Part shown: one piece after another, positions 8,469 to 15,748 of the stretch | Layout of the letters: the number at the start of each line of letters is the position of its first letter | Numbering within the stretch: the first letter of the stretch is position 1 | Source of the DNA: Lachnospiraceae bacterium | GTDB taxonomy: Bacteria > Bacillota > Clostridia > Lachnospirales > Lachnospiraceae | Reading direction: 5' to 3' | Assembly: GCA_902363825.1 (NCBI GenBank) | Contig: CABJBK010000002.1 | Location: 124,001 to 188,000 of the forward strand | Length of the DNA stretch: 64,000 bases | Notes under the pieces: generated by a model | The model's database searches: none | Told to the model about the DNA's origin: nothing | The model's input: the letters and a program-made list of their open reading frames with translations, nothing else | Translations under genes and position numbers: made by a program

Positions 8469-9092
8469 TCATTCTCCTTTCAGTTCTGATTTGATCTCAT
8501 TGATAAAATTTATATTTCGTGATACACGAAGTTTTTCCGCCTGGATAATGGAATGTACTTCCTCCACACAGGTATCCAGATCATCGTTTACCACAAGATA
8601 ATCATACTCTTCTACGCCATCCGCTTCCTCAATGGCTCTGCCCAGACGTTTTTTGACCGTCTCGGCGTCTTCCGTTCCCCGCCCGATCAGGCGCTCCCGT
8701 AAGACATCCACCGAAGGCGGTGTCACGAAAAGGAGCAGGGTATCCGGGAACTTTTTCTTTACTTTCAAAGCGCCCTGTATCTCAATTTCCAATATCACAT
8801 CTTTTCCTGCCGCAAGCTGCTGCTCAACATATGCTTTCGGCGTGCCGTAATAGTTGCCGACATACTGTGCATACTCGATCAGCGCATCCTGTCCGATCAT
8901 TTCCTCAAACTGCTCTGTGGTACGGAAAAAATACTCCCGTCCGTCCACTTCTCCCGGACGCGGCTGTCTGGTCGTTGCCGAAACGGACAGCGCATATTGT
9001 TCTTCGTATTTTTTCAGCAGTTGTTTCATGATCGTACCTTTTCCGGAACCGGAGAACCCGGAAACAACGATCAAAAGTCCTTTTTTCTTCAT
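8469..9092 (-). CDS. gmk: Guanylate kinase
   Basis: 207 residues from the ATG at 9092, which has GAGGAA seven bases upstream; an ATG at 9113 would overlap remA by 17 bases and has a poorer site. The P-loop is SGFSGSGKGTI. The GMP-binding region includes TTRQPRPGEVDGREYFF and the YGTPKAYVE stretch. It phosphorylates GMP to GDP with ATP. Position between remA and rpoZ is conserved in Bacillus and clostridia. Confidence 0.96.
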   Translation of the reverse strand: MKKKGLLIVVSGFSGSGKGTIMKQLLKKYEEQYALSVSATTRQPRPGEVDGREYFFRTTEQFEEMIGQDALIEYAQYVGNYYGTPKAYVEQQLAAGKDVILEIEIQGALKVKKKFPDTLLLFVTPPSVDVLRERLIGRGTEDAETVKKRLGRAIEEADGVEEYDYLVVNDDLDTCVEEVHSIIQAEKLRVSRNINFINEIKSELKGE

Positions 9093-9096
9093 TTCT

Positions 9097-9354
9097 TTAT
9101 TCCTCTGTTTCATTTTCCCTGCCGTTAAAACGACCTGCCAGTGTATCCGGCTGGAGTGCGGACAGGATCACCTTATTTCCATCTACCAGAATGATCCCTC
9201 TTGTACGCCTTCCCTGTGTCGCATCGACAATTCGGTCTTCTTCTTTCGCCTTCTGGATCAGCCTTTTGGCCGGAGCCGAATCCGGCGTGATGATCGAAAC
9301 GATCTTATCCGTATTGACTACATTTCCAAAACCGATATTTAAAAGTCTTGCCAT
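9097..9354 (-). CDS. remA: RemA family regulator (DUF370, extracellular matrix regulatory protein A)
   Basis: 85 residues with the RemA pattern LLNIGFGNVVNTDKIVSI and TQGRRTRGIILVDG. In Bacillus subtilis RemA is a small DNA-binding protein that forms ring-like oligomers and activates biofilm matrix and osmoprotection genes. In clostridia the same gene is fixed between yicC and gmk. The role here is inferred from family and position only. Confidence 0.93.
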   Translation of the reverse strand: MARLLNIGFGNVVNTDKIVSIITPDSAPAKRLIQKAKEEDRIVDATQGRRTRGIILVDGNKVILSALQPDTLAGRFNGRENETEE

Positions 9355-9363
9355 CGTATTTTC

Positions 9364-10242
9364 CTATTCTATGTTCTGGATCTGCTCTCTTACTTTTTCG
9401 ATATCGGTCTTTAAATTGATCCCGGTATCCGAGATTGCCAGATCATTTGCCTTGGAAAGGATCGTATTTGCTTCACGGTTCATTTCCTGCGCGATAAAAT
9501 CGAGTTTTCTTCCGATACAGCCGCCTTTTTTCAATTCTTCTTCCATATTATTGATATGGCTGCGCAGCCGCACGGTCTCCTCGTCTACACAGATCTTATC
9601 GGAAAAGATCGTAACTTCTGTCGCGATCCTCGCCTCATCCATACTGGTATCCCCGAGTAATTCCGTTACTTTGGCTTCTAACTTTTCACGGTAATCACGC
9701 ATGATCTCCGGGGAGCGCTCCTCGATAAAATCCACATAGGAAAGCATGACATCCAGCTTTTCCAACAGATCCTTCTTTAAATGTTCCCCTTCTTTTTTGC
9801 GTGATTCCACGAACTGTAAGGCAGCACCACGGATCGCACGCTCCAAAAGCGGCCAGACGGTATTTTCATCGATCTCCTGTTCCTCCAGGGTAAAGACTTC
9901 CGGGTAACGGGAAAGCGTGCTCGTCTTGATGTCATCCTCAAGTCCGAACTGTTCCGCCATACGCTTTAAATGTGTTAAATATTCCGCGGCAACTGCCTCG
10001 TTGTAATTCAATGTGAAATTATTCTCCGTATAGTCTTCGTAAGTAAAGAATACATCCACTTTTCCTCTCTGGATATATTCTTTTAACAGACTGCGGATCG
10101 CTCCCTCAAACAGATTTAATTTTTTCGGAAGCTTTATATTCATATCGAGATAACGATGATTTACTGATTTTAGCTCTACGGCGATCTTGCGGTTGCCCTC
10201 TAAGATCTCACATCTTCCAAATCCTGTCATACTCTCAATCAT
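9364..10242 (-). CDS. yicC: YicC/YloC family endoribonuclease
   Basis: 292 residues from the ATG at 10242, preceded by AAGGTG; the frame continues upstream but without a ribosome site. It opens MIESMTGFGRCEIL, the family hallmark, and closes with RKLDFIAQEMNREANTILSK and a final helix. E. coli YicC has been described as an RNase; clostridial orthologues are little studied. It is the first gene of the transcript starting from the promoter at 10293-10321 and is followed by remA, gmk and rpoZ. Confidence 0.94.
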   Translation of the reverse strand: MIESMTGFGRCEILEGNRKIAVELKSVNHRYLDMNIKLPKKLNLFEGAIRSLLKEYIQRGKVDVFFTYEDYTENNFTLNYNEAVAAEYLTHLKRMAEQFGLEDDIKTSTLSRYPEVFTLEEQEIDENTVWPLLERAIRGAALQFVESRKKEGEHLKKDLLEKLDVMLSYVDFIEERSPEIMRDYREKLEAKVTELLGDTSMDEARIATEVTIFSDKICVDEETVRLRSHINNMEEELKKGGCIGRKLDFIAQEMNREANTILSKANDLAISDTGINLKTDIEKVREQIQNIE

Positions 10243-10292
10243 CGTGTTCACCTTCTTATCCTGTATTCTGCTTTCATGCACAGATAAGGTAT

Positions 10293-10321
10293 ATTATAGA
10301 TGATAAATTTCTATTCGTCAA
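10293..10321 (-). promoter_or_regulatory. Sigma-A type promoter of yicC-remA-gmk-rpoZ
   Basis: On the minus strand a TTGACG -35 box (10316-10321) and a perfect TATAAT -10 box (10293-10298) are separated by 17 bases, about 50 bases upstream of the yicC start. The -35 box lies right at the end of the preceding phosphatase gene. Confidence 0.8.
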
Positions 10322-10322
10322 A

Positions 10323-11147
10323 TCAAATTAACTGAAGCTTTAAAAAAGCTTTGTAAATGCCGTCGGAATCGACAGCATCCGCCACCATGTCCGCCCGTTC
10401 TTTCAATGCTTCGATCGCATTTCCCATCGCAACACCGCATGCGGCGAAATCGATCATTTCCATATCATTCGCACTGTCTCCAAACGCAATGGCGTCTTCT
10501 TTGGTCTGTCCCACATGAGAAAGATATGCCTGCATCCCGGTTGCCTTATTGATCCCCGCGATCCCGATCTCTCCACTGTTTCGCTCGGTCTGCTTAAAGC
10601 TCATATCCGTGACCGAAAAATCCGGGGCAAGATCCTTTTGCACCTGCGCAACCGTAAACGGCGCCAGCTGATACACCACTTTTTCGGATCTTTCGTAATT
10701 TACGATATCCTCGCGCACCATCAGTTTCCCCTCGAGATCCGCGCGCTGTTTTTCTGTCAGTTTCATAATCTCGCGATACACCCGCTCTGCCTGCTCGTGG
10801 CACCGGTTGTTGATCAAAGTACCGACATCTGTCTGCACGGTATAGAAAAATTTATTTTCCTCAAGATAAGAAATGAGCCGTTTTCTCGGCTCAGGTTTGA
10901 TGTAATGATGAAATAATTCTTTTCCATCCGCGATCACAAAAGCTCCGGCTCCTCCGATCATTCCGTCAAATGGCAGTGACCGGATCTCCTCGGATATCTG
11001 ATAGCGGCTCCGGCCGGTACAGACCACCAGCCGGTGGCCTGCCTGTTTTGCCAGAGTAAGTGCTTTCTTCGCAGATTCCGGAATTTTTCCGCCAAAGTCC
11101 GTCAGTGTCCCGTCAATGTCAAGAAAAATCACTTTCTGATTACTCAT
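10323..11147 (-). CDS. Cof-type HAD-IIB family phosphatase
   Basis: 274 residues with Cof/HAD-IIB features: motif I FLDIDGTLTDFGG (nucleophile Asp, second Asp two residues on), motif II CTGRSRYQI, and the C-terminal motif IV IAFGDSANDMEMI followed by GVAMGNAIEALK. Enzymes of this class dephosphorylate sugar phosphates or flavin and vitamin B6 phosphates; the substrate is not deducible. It starts 31 bases after the EI stop with AAGGAG upstream, so it is probably the last gene of the PTS operon, where a sugar-phosphate phosphatase would make sense. Confidence 0.9.
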   Translation of the reverse strand: MSNQKVIFLDIDGTLTDFGGKIPESAKKALTLAKQAGHRLVVCTGRSRYQISEEIRSLPFDGMIGGAGAFVIADGKELFHHYIKPEPRKRLISYLEENKFFYTVQTDVGTLINNRCHEQAERVYREIMKLTEKQRADLEGKLMVREDIVNYERSEKVVYQLAPFTVAQVQKDLAPDFSVTDMSFKQTERNSGEIGIAGINKATGMQAYLSHVGQTKEDAIAFGDSANDMEMIDFAACGVAMGNAIEALKERADMVADAVDSDGIYKAFLKLQLI

Positions 11148-11177
11148 TGTTCTGTTCTGTACTCCTTAATTCCTGTC

Positions 11178-12791
11178 TTATTCCGCTTCACGGATTGCCT
11201 TGCGGACCGGAAGGATGCATCCCGGAGATACGGACAGTTCATCCAGTCCCATCTGAAGGAAGCGTTCCGTCAGTTCCGTATCCGCGCCCAGCTCTCCACA
11301 GATGCCTGCCCAGATGCCTGCCGCATGCGCATTTTTAACTACGCGTTCGATCAGGCGGAGCACTGCCTCGTGATGTGGATTGTAGAAGCGGTCCAGCTTG
11401 CTGTTCTGCCTGTCGATCGCCAGTGTATACTGTGTCAGATCATTGGTTCCGATACTGAAAAAGTCTACTTCTTTCGCAAGTTCGTCACTCATCACTGCTG
11501 CCGCCGGTGTCTCGATCATGATTCCCTGTTCTACTTCACCGAACGGAATGTTCTCCGCAGTCAGTTCCGCTTTTACTTCCGCAACGATCTCTTTGATCTG
11601 GCGTACCTCATCCACGGAAATGATCATCGGATACATGATCGCGATATTTCCGTAATTGCTTGCGCGGAACAGCGCGCGTAACTGTGTTTTGAAAATTTCC
11701 GGCTGTGTCAGACAGATACGGATCGCACGGTAGCCAAGTGCCGGATTGTCTTCTTTTCCGAGATTGAAATAATCTACCTGCTTGTCTGCTCCGATGTCTA
11801 ACGTACGGATGATGACTTTTTTGCCCGCCATGGTCTCTGCCACTTTGCGGTATACGGCAAACTGTTCTTCTTCTGTTGGGAAATCATCTTTTTCCAGATA
11901 CAGAAATTCGCTTCGGAACAGTCCGATTCCGCCCGCGTCATTTTCCAGTACGCTTGCAAGATCGGATACATTTCCGATATTGGCATAAAGATTGATCTTC
12001 TGTCCGCTCTTTGTCACATTCTCTTTTCCTTTTAAGGTGAGCAGCAGTTCCTTCTGTTCTTCGTCTTTCTTTTTCTTTTCCTCATATTCGGCAAGTGTCG
12101 CTGCATCCGGATCTACAATGATCTTTCCTGCATAGCCATCCAGGATCGCCATCTTTCCATTCCAGGAAGTCTCGATATCCACACTGATGAGCGCCGGGAT
12201 ACCCATGGTTCTCGCAAGAATTGCCGTATGGGAGTTTGCGGAGCCAAGATGTGTTACAAATCCGAGAAGTTTGCTCTTATCCATCTGTACCGTTTCACTT
12301 GGTGCAAGATCTTCCGCAACGATGATAACCGGATCTTCTCCGATATCGGATGCGGTATCATTTCCGTTTAAGATTGTGATCACGCGTTCGGAAATATCCT
12401 TGACATCCACGGAACGTGCCTTGAAATATTCATCATCCATATCCGCGAACATTTTCGCGAAATTATCACCGGTCTGCGCAACCGCGTATTCCGCGTTTAC
12501 ATTCTGTCCTTCGATCAGGTTATGGATGGAATCAATGTAATCGCCATCATCCAACATCATGGCATGTACATCGAAGATCTGTGCATTAACTTCGCCGACT
12601 TCCTTGAGTGCCTTCTCATACAGTGCATGCAGCTGATCGATCGCTTTTTGTTTCGCGTCCTCAAAACGCGCTACCTCCGCCTGGGTATCTTCGATCTTTC
12701 TTCGTGATACCTGGTTTTCCGTCTTTGCGAACACACGAACTTTTCCGATCGCGATTCCATGGAAAACTTTCTTTCCTTCTCTAATTTCCAT
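11178..12791 (-). CDS. ptsI: PTS enzyme I (phosphoenolpyruvate--protein phosphotransferase)
   Basis: 537 residues, slightly shorter than the usual 570 but complete at both ends. The phosphorylated histidine is His188 in GSANSHTAILARTMGIPAL. The C-terminal PEP-binding half shows GGIGLFRSEFLYLE, the GTNDLTQYTLAIDR signature and the active-site cysteine in GICGELGAD. It takes phosphate from PEP and passes it to HPr in the cytosol. The gene follows an HPr gene by 17 bases in an operon headed by a LicT-type antiterminator, an unusual setting for a general PTS enzyme. Confidence 0.96.
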   Translation of the reverse strand: MEIREGKKVFHGIAIGKVRVFAKTENQVSRRKIEDTQAEVARFEDAKQKAIDQLHALYEKALKEVGEVNAQIFDVHAMMLDDGDYIDSIHNLIEGQNVNAEYAVAQTGDNFAKMFADMDDEYFKARSVDVKDISERVITILNGNDTASDIGEDPVIIVAEDLAPSETVQMDKSKLLGFVTHLGSANSHTAILARTMGIPALISVDIETSWNGKMAILDGYAGKIIVDPDAATLAEYEEKKKKDEEQKELLLTLKGKENVTKSGQKINLYANIGNVSDLASVLENDAGGIGLFRSEFLYLEKDDFPTEEEQFAVYRKVAETMAGKKVIIRTLDIGADKQVDYFNLGKEDNPALGYRAIRICLTQPEIFKTQLRALFRASNYGNIAIMYPMIISVDEVRQIKEIVAEVKAELTAENIPFGEVEQGIMIETPAAAVMSDELAKEVDFFSIGTNDLTQYTLAIDRQNSKLDRFYNPHHEAVLRLIERVVKNAHAAGIWAGICGELGADTELTERFLQMGLDELSVSPGCILPVRKAIREAE

Positions 12792-12808
12792 CTTTGGATT
12801 CTCCTTAC

Positions 12809-13066
12809 TTACAGATTTGCTTCAAAAAACTGTTTTAAAGCTTCGATCGCTTTTTCTTCATCAGCGCCTTCTGCGGATACGGTTACCTCGTCTCCACATT
12901 TGATTCCCATGCCCATAACTGCCATCAGTCTTGTAACATCTGCTTCTTTTCCTTTTGCTGCAAGTGTGATCTTTGACTCAAAAGCTTTTGCTTCTTTTGC
13001 GAGCATTCCTGCCGGTCTTGCGTGAATTCCGATTTCGTCCTTGATTACATAATTGAATGATACCAT
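12809..13066 (-). CDS. ptsH: HPr phosphocarrier protein with catalytic His15 but Arg in place of Ser46
   Basis: 85 residues. The active site is intact: EIGIHARPAGML places the phosphorylated His at 15 and Arg at 17. The second site, where Firmicute HPr has a serine phosphorylated by HPr kinase (usually KSIMGVMSL), reads VTRLMAVMGMGI, so residue 46 is Arg (codon at 12929-12931) and residue 52 is Gly. The protein should carry phosphate from EI to EIIA but should not be a substrate for HPrK/P or form the P-Ser-HPr:CcpA complex. It is flanked by EIIBA and EI. Compare the His-less relative at 38657-38893. Confidence 0.95.
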   Translation of the reverse strand: MVSFNYVIKDEIGIHARPAGMLAKEAKAFESKITLAAKGKEADVTRLMAVMGMGIKCGDEVTVSAEGADEEKAIEALKQFFEANL

Positions 13067-13099
13067 AATGTTGTCCTCCTTATTTTTGACTTATTTGAT

Positions 13100-13852
13100 T
13101 TATAATATTTTTATTAATGTTTCTCCTGCTTCCACAGTTGGCAAAGCAGTTGGAACAATGTTTCCATATTGATCTGAATTGGTGACGATCACAGCCGTCG
13201 TTGTTGCGTAACCGGCGGATCGCAATGCTTCAAGATCCACTTCAAGGAGCAGCTCTCCGGTTTTTATCCGGTCGCCCTGTTTCTTTTTGGGGGAAAATCC
13301 CGTTCCGCTTAACTGAACGGTGTCCACACCGACATGGATCAGTATCTCGGGGCCCGCTTCTGCCGTCAGGCTGATCGCGTGTCCCGTCGAAAAAAATGTG
13401 GTGATCGTTCCATCTGCCGGCGCATAAATTTTTCCATCCGATGGAAGGATCGCGGCTCCCTGACCAAGCACGCCGCTTGCGAACGCTTCGTCTTCGATCT
13501 GTGAAAGAGCGATCACCCGGCCGGATACCGGCGCCGCAATGTGGATTTCCTTTTCTCCCGGCTGTCCCGGCTTTTGCCTGGTCCCCGGTTCTTCTCCGGG
13601 AACGCCCGCACAGCTTACAAGTTCGGCAAAAACTTCTTTTACCTGACTGCCGATCATGATCTGCAGCTGTCCGCCGCGCCAGAACGTTCCGGCGATTCCA
13701 TCCATGGCGTTTAACGCATCCAGATCCGCTTTTTTATCATCCTTTAATTCCAGACGCAGCCTTGTCACACAGTGTGTCATATGGATGATATTGTCTTTTC
13801 CACCGATGTGAGAAAGAATGTTTTCTGCCAACGCGGCATACTTACGTTCCAT
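13100..13852 (-). CDS. PTS EIIB-EIIA fusion, glucose/beta-glucoside family, without an EIIC domain
   Basis: 250 residues from the ATG at 13852 (GGAGGGG upstream). Residues 1-80 are an EIIB domain with the phosphorylated cysteine Cys28 in HMTHCVTRLRLEL. A Pro/Gly/Glu linker (about 83-101) leads to an EIIA-Glc (Crr-like) domain with His158 in STGHAISL and the phosphorylated His173 in EILIHVGVDTVQL. BglP-type proteins are B-C-A; here the membrane EIIC transport domain is missing and nothing in the window supplies it. The gene lies just after a RAT/terminator element and before HPr and EI. Confidence 0.92.
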   Translation of the reverse strand: MERKYAALAENILSHIGGKDNIIHMTHCVTRLRLELKDDKKADLDALNAMDGIAGTFWRGGQLQIMIGSQVKEVFAELVSCAGVPGEEPGTRQKPGQPGEKEIHIAAPVSGRVIALSQIEDEAFASGVLGQGAAILPSDGKIYAPADGTITTFFSTGHAISLTAEAGPEILIHVGVDTVQLSGTGFSPKKKQGDRIKTGELLLEVDLEALRSAGYATTTAVIVTNSDQYGNIVPTALPTVEAGETLIKIL

Positions 13853-13901
13853 AGTTTTCCCCTCCATTCCCAAAATTATTTTTCTTCTTACTGAATATAG
13901 A

Positions 13902-13951
13902 AAAACCCGAACGAAATCAAGACTACTGCCTTTTCATTTCATTCGGGTTTT
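13902..13951 (-). terminator. Intrinsic terminator in the licT-EIIBA gap, target of antitermination
   Basis: On the minus strand AAAACCCGAATGAAAT pairs with ATTTCGTTCGGGTTTT (16 pairs, one T:G) around an 18-base loop, followed by TTTTT. Its 5' arm overlaps the last six bases of RAT2, so terminator and RAT hairpin exclude each other, as in sac and bgl leaders. Confidence 0.85.
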
Positions 13952-13972
13952 GCCGACCAAACGTAACAATCC
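13946..13972 (-). promoter_or_regulatory. RAT2: ribonucleic antiterminator site for a LicT/BglG-type protein
   Basis: On the minus strand the sequence is GGATTGTTAC, eight bases, GGCAAAACC. Both blocks match known BglG/LicT/SacY target sites exactly, except that the spacer is eight rather than about ten bases. Binding of LicT would stabilise this hairpin and prevent the overlapping terminator, allowing transcription into EIIBA-HPr-EI. Confidence 0.85.
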
Positions 13973-13985
13973 AAATTCTATTTAT

Positions 13986-14834
13986 TTAACGATCCTGATC
14001 CGAACTATCTCTTCGGATAATTCTCGCAATATGCATCGTAAGATAGGTAAGTTCCTCTTCTTCCACCTCATACTTCATACGCTTTTTCATATAAGCGCGG
14101 ATCTTGTCCGCACAGGCATATTCCTTCGGATAGCGTGTCCGTATGATCTCGTCCAGTTCCGGGTCGTCATTGTCATAGCTGGCATTCTGCACCGCGCGCT
14201 GTAAGAAAAACTTCAGATGCGTGACGAAGCGCTCGTAAGAAAGTTCGCTCTCGTCAATCTCAACGTTAAAAGTATAACGGACAATATTTAAAATGTCCTT
14301 TATCATCTCCGGGACAGTTCCCGCTTTGCGGATATCACCATCCATCTCCGCGTTCACAATGTGGAGCGCGATAAATCCTGCCTCATCCTCCGACAGCTCC
14401 ACACCGGTCTTCTCTTTGACCAATGCCACCGCCCTGCATCCGATCTGGAATTCCTCTTCATAGAATTTGCGGATCTCCCAAAGCAATGCATTCTGGAAAA
14501 CCGTTCCCTGTTTCTGGCGCTCGATCGCACAGTCCAGATGATCTGTCAGCGTAATGTAAATGTTCTTATTTAAATGACGCTTTAATGTCCTGGCTGCATA
14601 CTGAATGATCTCCTCCGCCATCTTAATATGCTCATACGGCATATTGCTGACCAGACGCTCATACTGATTGGTGTGTTCTTTGGGAAGCTGGAAAATCTTT
14701 TCAATCCTGGATGCATCTACCAAATCTCCTGCTTTCTTCTGAAAGCCGACGCCCTTTCCCATCACAACCACTTCACGTTTTTCATCATCCAGTGAACTGA
14801 TCACATTGTTATTAATGACTCTCAAGATCTGCAT
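13986..14834 (-). CDS. licT: LicT/BglG-family transcription antiterminator (CAT-RBD plus two PRDs)
   Basis: 282 residues. Residues 1-55 (MQILRVINNNVISSLDDE and GKGVGFQKKAGD) are the CAT RNA-binding domain. PRD1 (about 65-170) has conserved histidines in LTDHLDCAIER and ALHIVNAE; PRD2 (about 175-282) has them in RFVTHLKFFLQR and TMHIARI. Such proteins are phosphorylated on PRD histidines by EIIB and HPr, dimerise and bind RAT RNA. RAT elements lie both upstream and downstream of this gene, so it should control itself and the PTS genes after it. It could equally be called GlcT-like; the inducing sugar is not known. Confidence 0.92.
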   Translation of the reverse strand: MQILRVINNNVISSLDDEKREVVVMGKGVGFQKKAGDLVDASRIEKIFQLPKEHTNQYERLVSNMPYEHIKMAEEIIQYAARTLKRHLNKNIYITLTDHLDCAIERQKQGTVFQNALLWEIRKFYEEEFQIGCRAVALVKEKTGVELSEDEAGFIALHIVNAEMDGDIRKAGTVPEMIKDILNIVRYTFNVEIDESELSYERFVTHLKFFLQRAVQNASYDNDDPELDEIIRTRYPKEYACADKIRAYMKKRMKYEVEEEELTYLTMHIARIIRRDSSDQDR

Positions 14835-14917
14835 GCCAAAAACCCCTTACTGCCAGCTTCTTACCCATTGTCACACAGCCGCAGGCATATTTGTCGAACT
14901 CTGTTGCCTTCCAAAGC

Positions 14918-14988
14918 AAAAAAGCTGGTATTATACCTCCTATCAACGATTTCAATAAATCCATTCATAATAAAAAAGTATAACCCAG
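14918..14988 (-). terminator. Candidate leader terminator overlapping RAT1
   Basis: On the minus strand CTGG, G, TTATAC pairs with GTATAA, TA, CCAG (ten pairs with a small internal loop) across a large loop of about 41 bases, followed by CTTTTTT. The 5' arm begins at the 3' end of RAT1, giving the same mutually exclusive layout as at RAT2. The large loop makes this weaker than the RAT2 terminator. Confidence 0.45.
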
Positions 14989-15013
14989 TCTTGCCTCGTA
15001 TGAGTAACAATCT
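14987..15013 (-). promoter_or_regulatory. RAT1: second ribonucleic antiterminator site, in the licT leader
   Basis: On the minus strand AGATTGTTAC, eight bases, GGCAAGACT. It shares GATTGTTAC and GGCAA(A/G)AC with RAT2 at the same eight-base spacing; GGCAAGAC is the variant seen in sac-type RATs. The internal CTC/GAG forms a short stem around ATAC. It begins about 15 bases after the start expected from the promoter at 15035-15063. Confidence 0.75.
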
Positions 15014-15034
15014 GTTCTTGTTTTCTATGGGTAC

Positions 15035-15063
15035 ATCATACTATGATTTTTTCCGTTCGTCAA
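15035..15063 (-). promoter_or_regulatory. Promoter of the licT-PTS operon
   Basis: On the minus strand TTGACG (15058-15063), 17 bases, TATGAT (15035-15040). It is about 200 bases upstream of licT; the leader in between holds RAT1 and a candidate terminator and no gene. Confidence 0.78.
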
Positions 15064-15124
15064 CCACAATTTGAAATATTGTACACTCAACATAATTTCA
15101 TGTAGCCGTTTTTGTGCAACTTTT

Positions 15125-15592
15125 CTAAAATCCTTCCTTTTTTCTCTGGATCCGCAGCTCCCTGCGTCTTTTTCCGGCTTCCCACTCGGCTTTTTCACTC
15201 TCCGTCTCCAAAATGACCGACGGTACTTTCGTTGGACTCCCGTTCTTGTCCACTGCGACCAGTGTCAGATACGCGCGGTTGATCGGTCTCCGTATTCCGT
15301 CTAACGTCTCCACATAGGTGTCCACGCGAACCTCCATGGAAGTCGTTCCGACATAAGTAAGTCTTCCCGCAAGCACCAGCAGATCGTTCTGATATGCTCC
15401 ACGGATGAAACGGAGATTATCCACGGACGCTGTGATCACATTGCACTGGGAATGGCGGATCCCCACCAGCCCGGCGGCTTCATCGATCCATTCCATCAGC
15501 CGTCCTCCGAAAAGTCTTCCCGCCCCGTTCAAATGCTCGGGTCTGACCTGATACACCTGTTCTATTTTCGAATCCGAAATCTTTTTTTCCAT
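15125..15592 (-). CDS. Acyl-CoA thioesterase, hotdog fold (YciA type)
   Basis: 155 residues from the ATG at 15592; the frame extends to 15637, but that start falls in a promoter -10 region, so the shorter form is preferred. The pattern RPEHLNGAGRLFGGRLMEWID with the following EAAG, and VDNLRFIRG, are typical of YciA/BFIT-type single hotdog thioesterases, where the Asp of the MEWID segment is catalytic. It would hydrolyse acyl-CoA in the cytosol; substrate range unknown. It stands alone, divergent from rqcH. Confidence 0.9.
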   Translation of the reverse strand: MEKKISDSKIEQVYQVRPEHLNGAGRLFGGRLMEWIDEAAGLVGIRHSQCNVITASVDNLRFIRGAYQNDLLVLAGRLTYVGTTSMEVRVDTYVETLDGIRRPINRAYLTLVAVDKNGSPTKVPSVILETESEKAEWEAGKRRRELRIQRKKEGF

Positions 15593-15620
15593 AAATAACT
15601 TCAATCCTTTCCGTCTGTTT

Positions 15621-15629
15621 AGTATAGCA
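15621..15629 (-). promoter_or_regulatory. Extended -10 promoter of the thioesterase gene
   Basis: Minus strand TGC followed by TATACT, about 30 bases before the ATG at 15592. No good -35 box is visible; the TGn extension may compensate. Confidence 0.5.
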
Positions 15630-15661
15630 CAAAACATCCGGCGCCATCCATATCTTTTACA

Positions 15662-15691
15662 TTGTATTTTCCCCCTGCTATCGTGTATAAT
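15662..15691 (+). promoter_or_regulatory. Promoter of rqcH
   Basis: TTGTAT (15662-15667), 18 bases, perfect TATAAT (15686-15691), about 57 bases before the rqcH ATG. It is divergent from the thioesterase promoter. Confidence 0.6.
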
Positions 15692-15748
15692 AAATGTTTA
15701 GATACTGCGGCAGTAAACCTTCCGCAGAGAACTGGAGGTACAATAATC

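Noticed and set aside
11034..11681. 215-codon plus-strand frame opposite ptsI
   Set aside because: Antisense shadow of a gene with clear EI motifs.
15662..15748. 29-residue N-terminal extension of RqcH
   Set aside because: It would begin in the promoter -35 box; the ATG at 15749 matches the family start and has a ribosome site.
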